This document shows positions 60,852-64,000 of a DNA stretch of 64,000 bases, one piece after another. Positions within the stretch are counted from its first letter, which is position 1, and each line of letters begins with the position of its first letter. Under the pieces are notes generated by a model, which was not told where the DNA came from, searched no databases, and saw only the letters and a list, made by a program, of their open reading frames with translations. A program made the position numbers and the translations under genes. This stretch comes from Psychromarinibacter halotolerans (GTDB taxonomy: Bacteria; Pseudomonadota; Alphaproteobacteria; Rhodobacterales; Rhodobacteraceae), in NCBI RefSeq assembly GCF_029168315.1, contig NZ_JARGYD010000001.1, forward strand, positions 682,001 to 746,000. The letters are read 5' to 3'.

Positions 60852-62159
60852 TCAGTTGTTGGTGTTGATCACCGGCAGCTTGCCCTTCGAAGACGTGTTC
60901 TTCGCGGCCGAGCTCGGGGCGCCGCCGTTCAGGCGGTACACAGCCTCGTCCACCAGCGCGCCGCGCACGCCGTCCACGGTGCCGAACACCGGGGTCGCGC
61001 CCGCTTCCAGCTCGTCCGTGGTCCAGACCAGCCAGTCGACGCCACGGTTCTGATTCTCGGACACGCCGAAGCCGTGGTACAGGTGGTGACCCATCAGTTC
61101 GCCATAGGCAGCCTCGTCCAGCGCGACCAGAAGCAGGGCCGAGCCAAGCGCGACGTTCAGCTCATCCTTCTTGTAACCGACGCCAAGGCAGATCTGCGCG
61201 GTCGAGGCCAGCTGACCCCGATCCGTGCCGCTGTCGTTGATGAAGGTGTCGACGGCCGAGATGACCTGAGCGCGGTCGGTGCCGTTCAGCATCGACACGT
61301 AGCTTTGGACGACCGGACCCAGCGCGTCGCACTGTGCTTCGATGTCGGCCATGCTGACACCCTGCACACCGCTTGCAAGCGCGGCAGAGGCTTCGATCGC
61401 CTCGGCGCGGGCGCCGCAGAACGCTTGGTTCAGGGCGGGAACCGGATCGGTCATCGCCGCCAGCGTGATGCGCGGGCCGGTGACGTCAGAACCCGAGCAG
61501 AACTCGGCCAGGTTGCCCTTGCCCGTGGGAACCGGAATCAGCGGCAGGCCCATCGGCGTGTCGTTGCTGGCCACTTCGGGCGTGGTGGTTTCCGGCACGG
61601 TCACGGTGCCAAGGTCGGTATCCATCGTCGCGACAGTCGGCGTGCTGGACACAGAGCCCGAGCCCGGCGGCGGGCCAAGCACAAGGTTGCGCTGCGACAC
61701 CAGCAGGGCGCGAGTGCCCATCGGGTCGGTGCTGACCATCTGCGTCACGTCATAGCCGCCAGCCTGACCGCGGTTGTAGGCGGTGATCAAGATGTCATGC
61801 TCCGTGCCGGTCAGCTTGCCGGTCTGCGGAAAGCCCAGAAACGCCTGATAGGCGCGGACGGCCGCAGCGGTCCGTGCGCCGAAGACGCCATCGGCGTAGC
61901 CCGCGTTGAACGAGAAATAGTTCAGCGCGTTCTGCGTCACCCGGTTCGCCGCGCGCTGCGGGCTGTCAGGGCGCGCGACATAGACGGTGCCGCCGCCGCG
62001 CGGTTTGTTCTTGTTGGCTTCGTTCACGACAACGCCGGTAACGATCCCGCCGACGATGGCGCCAAGGATCGCATCCCCCGCATCGGCCGCCGCGCGTTGC
62101 GCCGGGCTGGCCAATGTCGCCGCGATGGCAGCAACGGCAATCAGTTTCTTTATCAACAT
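60852..62159 (-). CDS. Secreted peptidoglycan-binding-domain protein
   Basis: 435 residues. A signal peptide (MLIKKLIAVAAIAATLASPAQRAAA) is followed by a glycine-zipper-like segment (GDAILGAIVGGIVTGVVV) and a PG_binding_1 domain (RVTQNALNYFSFNAGYADGVFGARTAAAVRAYQAFLGFPQTGKLTGTEHDIL, about 75-125). After a Thr/Pro-rich linker comes a 200-residue Ala-rich domain I do not recognise, containing four cysteines. It is probably periplasmic or outer-membrane linked. AGGAGGGG precedes the ATG. Confidence 0.75.
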   Translation of the reverse strand: MLIKKLIAVAAIAATLASPAQRAAADAGDAILGAIVGGIVTGVVVNEANKNKPRGGGTVYVARPDSPQRAANRVTQNALNYFSFNAGYADGVFGARTAAAVRAYQAFLGFPQTGKLTGTEHDILITAYNRGQAGGYDVTQMVSTDPMGTRALLVSQRNLVLGPPPGSGSVSSTPTVATMDTDLGTVTVPETTTPEVASNDTPMGLPLIPVPTGKGNLAEFCSGSDVTGPRITLAAMTDPVPALNQAFCGARAEAIEASAALASGVQGVSMADIEAQCDALGPVVQSYVSMLNGTDRAQVISAVDTFINDSGTDRGQLASTAQICLGVGYKKDELNVALGSALLLVALDEAAYGELMGHHLYHGFGVSENQNRGVDWLVWTTDELEAGATPVFGTVDGVRGALVDEAVYRLNGGAPSSAAKNTSSKGKLPVINTNN

Positions 62160-62287
62160 TCGGACCCCTCCTGGGAATGAAATCAACTCGGATAGCTTTC
62201 GTGTACCATAAATCTTTGGCCGGATCAGCCATTACAGTGCAATACCTGATTACCTGACCTATGGACTTTGGCCTTTTTTTCGGGTGA

Positions 62288-62947
62288 ATGCGCCTCATGG
62301 TAGAATGGATCACCTCTGACGGTCCCGTAGGGTACGAAGACGCTGTTTCCAAAATGGAAACGCGGGCTGCCGCAATTGCCGCAGGCACCGCCGAGGAACT
62401 GATCTGGCTGGTCGAGCATCCGCCGCTGTACACCGCCGGAACCTCGGCCAAACCCGCCGACCTGACCGACCCCGACCGCTTCCCCGTGTTCGAGACCCGG
62501 CGCGGCGGGCAATACACCTATCACGGGCCGGGCCAGCGCGTCGTCTACGTCATGCTGGACGTCGGACGCCGGGGCCACGACGTGCGCCGTTTCGTGCAGC
62601 AGCTGGAAGAATGGGTAATCGCCACCCTCGACCGGTTCAACGTGAAGGGCGAGATCCGCGAGGGCCGTGTCGGCGTCTGGGTCACCCGCCCCGAAAAGCC
62701 GCCCCTGCCCGACGGTTCACCGCGCGAGGACAAGATCGCCGCCATCGGTATCCGGCTGCGCAAATGGGTCAGCTTCCACGGAATATCCATCAACGTCGAG
62801 CCCGAGTTGTCCCACTTCGACGGCATCGTCCCCTGCGGCATCACGGGCCACGGCGTCACCAGCCTTGTCGACCTTGGCCTGCCTGTCACGATGGATGACC
62901 TAGACGTCGCGCTGAAGACGACGTTCAAGGACGTGTTCGGGGAATAA
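62288..62947 (+). CDS. lipB: Octanoyltransferase LipB
   Basis: 219 residues. Conserved blocks are RRGGQYTYHGPGQ (71-83), the catalytic Lys149 in DKIAAIGIRL and the catalytic Cys183 in VPCGITGHGVTSL. LipB moves octanoyl groups from acyl carrier protein to the lipoyl domains of 2-oxoacid dehydrogenases in the first step of lipoate synthesis. The start could also be the ATG at 62297, which has the better-spaced GGTGA. It is divergent from the peptidoglycan-binding gene. Confidence 0.95.
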   Translation: MRLMVEWITSDGPVGYEDAVSKMETRAAAIAAGTAEELIWLVEHPPLYTAGTSAKPADLTDPDRFPVFETRRGGQYTYHGPGQRVVYVMLDVGRRGHDVRRFVQQLEEWVIATLDRFNVKGEIREGRVGVWVTRPEKPPLPDGSPREDKIAAIGIRLRKWVSFHGISINVEPELSHFDGIVPCGITGHGVTSLVDLGLPVTMDDLDVALKTTFKDVFGE

Positions 62948-62976
62948 CTTCCCTTACGTCACGACTTAGCCTGTCA

Positions 62977-62994
62977 GGTCTGGAATTCCGGACC
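62977..62994. repeat. 18-bp palindrome after lipB
   Basis: GGTCTGGAATTCCGGACC is an almost perfect palindrome (one G-T position) 30 bases after the lipB stop. With no T-run following, it may be a weak terminator or a protein-binding site for the small gene downstream. Confidence 0.45.
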
Positions 62995-63073
62995 GTATGG
63001 AATCCATTAATTTTAATGAAACCTTTCGGCAGTTTATAACGTTGTAAGATTGAACAGGCAGGAGAGATTTCCA

Positions 63074-63154
63074 ATGAACGCTCAAATGCTCTTTTTGACG
63101 ATGGTCGGGTTCGGCATGGCTCTCATCGTCCCTCTCGCCGCGGTGGCCGGTTAA
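63074..63154 (+). CDS. 26-residue single-helix membrane peptide
   Basis: A short frame encodes MNAQMLFLTMVGFGMALIV followed by PLAAVAG and a TAA stop. GGAGAG lies 8 bases before the ATG, the upstream 100 bases are AT-rich and promoter-like, and a strong terminator follows at 63211, so the three parts of a small monocistronic gene are present. The peptide is almost wholly one hydrophobic helix with no charged residue, like small inner-membrane proteins that stabilise larger complexes. The partner is unknown. Confidence 0.5.
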   Translation: MNAQMLFLTMVGFGMALIVPLAAVAG

Positions 63155-63486
63155 AGCCATTCATGCCAGCACGGGGCTGCCCTAGCCCCTTGTCCCTGTC
63201 CCTTGACTGGCGCCCCGGCCTTTGGCCGCGGGCGTCTTTTTTTGGCGCTGCGAAGCCGTCGGGCCCTCGGTTCCCTCCCGTGCAGCGCAGCCAGCAGTTC
63301 GAGAGCCAGTCCGGTCTCGATCATCGTGCGACCCCCTGCGAGGACCCATTTCCGCGCTCGCGTGCCGGAGGTCATTGTCCGGCTCGTCTTTGTAAAGCAT
63401 ACCGCCTGTCAGTCCGAATTTGTGGTATCATGTACGTGTGAAGGCAGAGACGCAGGCAAGGACCGCTTATTCGAAAGGACGGTCCA
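63155..63486. other. Gene-free stretch with one terminator
   Basis: Apart from the terminator at 63211-63243, I see no convincing gene. A 74-codon leftward frame (63151-63375) exists but runs through the terminator and has a composition of Arg, Ala and Gly typical of spurious GC-rich frames. The last 60 bases before 63487 are AT-richer and probably carry the promoter of the ABM-domain gene. Confidence 0.5.
63211..63243 (+). terminator. Rho-independent terminator
   Basis: CGCCCCGGCC-TTT-GGCCGCGGGCG forms a strong stem with minor mismatch, followed by TC and a run of seven T (63237-63243). It closes the transcript that includes the 26-residue peptide gene. Confidence 0.9.
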
Positions 63487-63783
63487 GTGATCATGCGCAT
63501 CTTTCAGGTCCGAACCCGCCCCGGCAAAGAGGCAGAGTTCGCCACATTCTTCCACGAAACCGCGATCCCGCTGATGAAGGGTACCGACGGCATTGTCGAG
63601 GTACTGCCCGGCGCACCGCATCCCGACACCCCGAGGGAGTTCTGCTTTGTGATGGTCTGGCGCGACCTCGACGCCCTGAAGGCCTTCGTGGGTAAGGACT
63701 ATGCCAGCCCGCACATCGATCCGGCAGAGGCCGAACTGGTCGAGGAGCGGACAATCCGGCACTACGAGCTGGTCGAGGACTAG
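63487..63783 (+). CDS. ABM-domain (antibiotic biosynthesis monooxygenase-like) protein
   Basis: 98 residues: RIFQVRTRPGKEAEFATFFHETAIPLMKGTDGIVEVLPG then FCFVMVWRDLDALKAFVGKDYASPHI, the ferredoxin-like alpha+beta pattern of ABM/dimeric alpha-beta barrel proteins. Members act as quinol monooxygenases, haem-degrading enzymes or have no known activity. A GTG start with AAGGACGG 5 bases upstream is used; the ATG two codons later is possible. Confidence 0.78.
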   Translation: MIMRIFQVRTRPGKEAEFATFFHETAIPLMKGTDGIVEVLPGAPHPDTPREFCFVMVWRDLDALKAFVGKDYASPHIDPAEAELVEERTIRHYELVED

Positions 63784-63789
63784 CCGACT

Positions 63790-64000
63790 TCAGGCCCGCC
63801 GTGTGCCGGCCCGGCGCAGAAGGCCGAATAGACCTAGTGCCGACAGCAACAGGCCCATACCTGCGGGAAGCGGCACCGTCTCGACCACATAGGCGCGTTT
63901 CTCGGCATAGCTCGGGCCAATGTCGTTCCATTCGCCCGCCCGGTTCATTTCAAGAAAGAACTCGCCGCCGGGGACGATGTCGTTCGGCTCGCCAAGCGCC
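63790..64000 (-). CDS. VPLPA-CTERM sorted surface protein, C-terminal part
   Basis: The leftward frame is cut by the right window edge. The visible 69 residues end VETVPLPAGMGLLLSALG-LFGLLRRAGTRRA: a VPLPAG motif, a hydrophobic helix and a basic tail. This is the VPLPA type of the PEP-CTERM sorting signal, common in Rhodobacterales, which directs processing and export of envelope or exopolysaccharide-associated proteins. The preceding part (NDIVPGGEFFLEMNRAGEWND) gives no clear family. Confidence 0.75.
   Translation of the reverse strand, partial: ALGEPNDIVPGGEFFLEMNRAGEWNDIGPSYAEKRAYVVETVPLPAGMGLLLSALGLFGLLRRAGTRRA

Noticed and set aside
60000..62180. A 726-codon rightward frame across tRNA-Leu and two leftward genes
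   Set aside because: It runs through a tRNA gene and a terminator and is composed of His/Arg/Gly/Ala-rich shadow sequence.
63151..63375. A 74-codon leftward frame near the right end
   Set aside because: It crosses a clear rightward terminator and has a random basic composition (KKRRPRPKAG); kept only as a note in the gene-free stretch.

Overview
The window is a GC-rich bacterial chromosome segment that looks like an alphaproteobacterium of the Rhodobacterales (Rhodobacter/Roseobacter type). Three things point there. The hydrogenase locus has the gene order hupTUV-hypF-hupSL..C-hupDFGHJK-hypAB-hupR-hypCDE known from Rhodobacter capsulatus. Betaine-type Rieske demethylase genes are present. 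A surface protein with a VPLPA-type C-terminal sorting signal is cut by the right edge. All functional calls come from reading protein motifs; no database search was possible.

Layout. 1-5.3 kb: a cut methyltransferase gene, an OsmC-like protein and a tautomerase facing an HxlR regulator, a DMT exporter, a CAT-anticodon tRNA, a TrkH potassium transporter and a DUF1275 membrane protein. 5.6-11.8 kb: a five-gene oligopeptide-type ABC transporter operon. 11.8-14.1 kb: an unpaired EnvZ-like kinase and a metallo-beta-lactamase-fold hydrolase. 14.16 kb: tRNA-Asn, followed to about 26.2 kb by an accessory island. The island holds a truncated integrase cut by a decayed IS3-family element, then a tightly coupled leftward operon (Type III-like restriction subunit, DUF4268 protein, methyltransferase, small basic protein, RelE-UvrD fusion), and last a C-terminal remnant of a YhaN-like ATPase against the end of hypE.

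26.2-46.1 kb: a complete leftward uptake [NiFe]-hydrogenase locus with structural enzyme (HupSLC), a HupE-like nickel permease, specific maturation (HupDFGHJK), general maturation (HypABCDEF) and the H2-sensing circuit HupUV-HupT-HupR. The downstream and upstream ends of the locus are the island remnant and a glutaredoxin 2 gene.

47.0-59.6 kb: an enolase-superfamily enzyme, a MocR-type regulator, a DAO-type FAD oxidoreductase, a polyamine/amine-type ABC transporter (potDABC-like), a GMC oxidoreductase and a GbcA/GbcB-like Rieske demethylase pair. Shared ATTGGYC-type motifs lie in the enolase/regulator gap, before the FAD oxidoreductase and before the GMC gene. This suggests one regulon for uptake and oxidation of an N-methylated or quaternary amine whose identity is not evident. 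59.6-64 kb: an EEP-family nuclease/phosphatase, tRNA-Leu(GAG), a secreted peptidoglycan-binding protein, lipB, a 26-residue membrane peptide gene, an ABM-domain protein and the cut VPLPA protein.

The most interesting material is the five-gene restriction-like operon with its RelE-UvrD fusion, the amine catabolism regulon with a candidate operator, and two inverted 43-44 bp palindromic inserts within the transposase genes.
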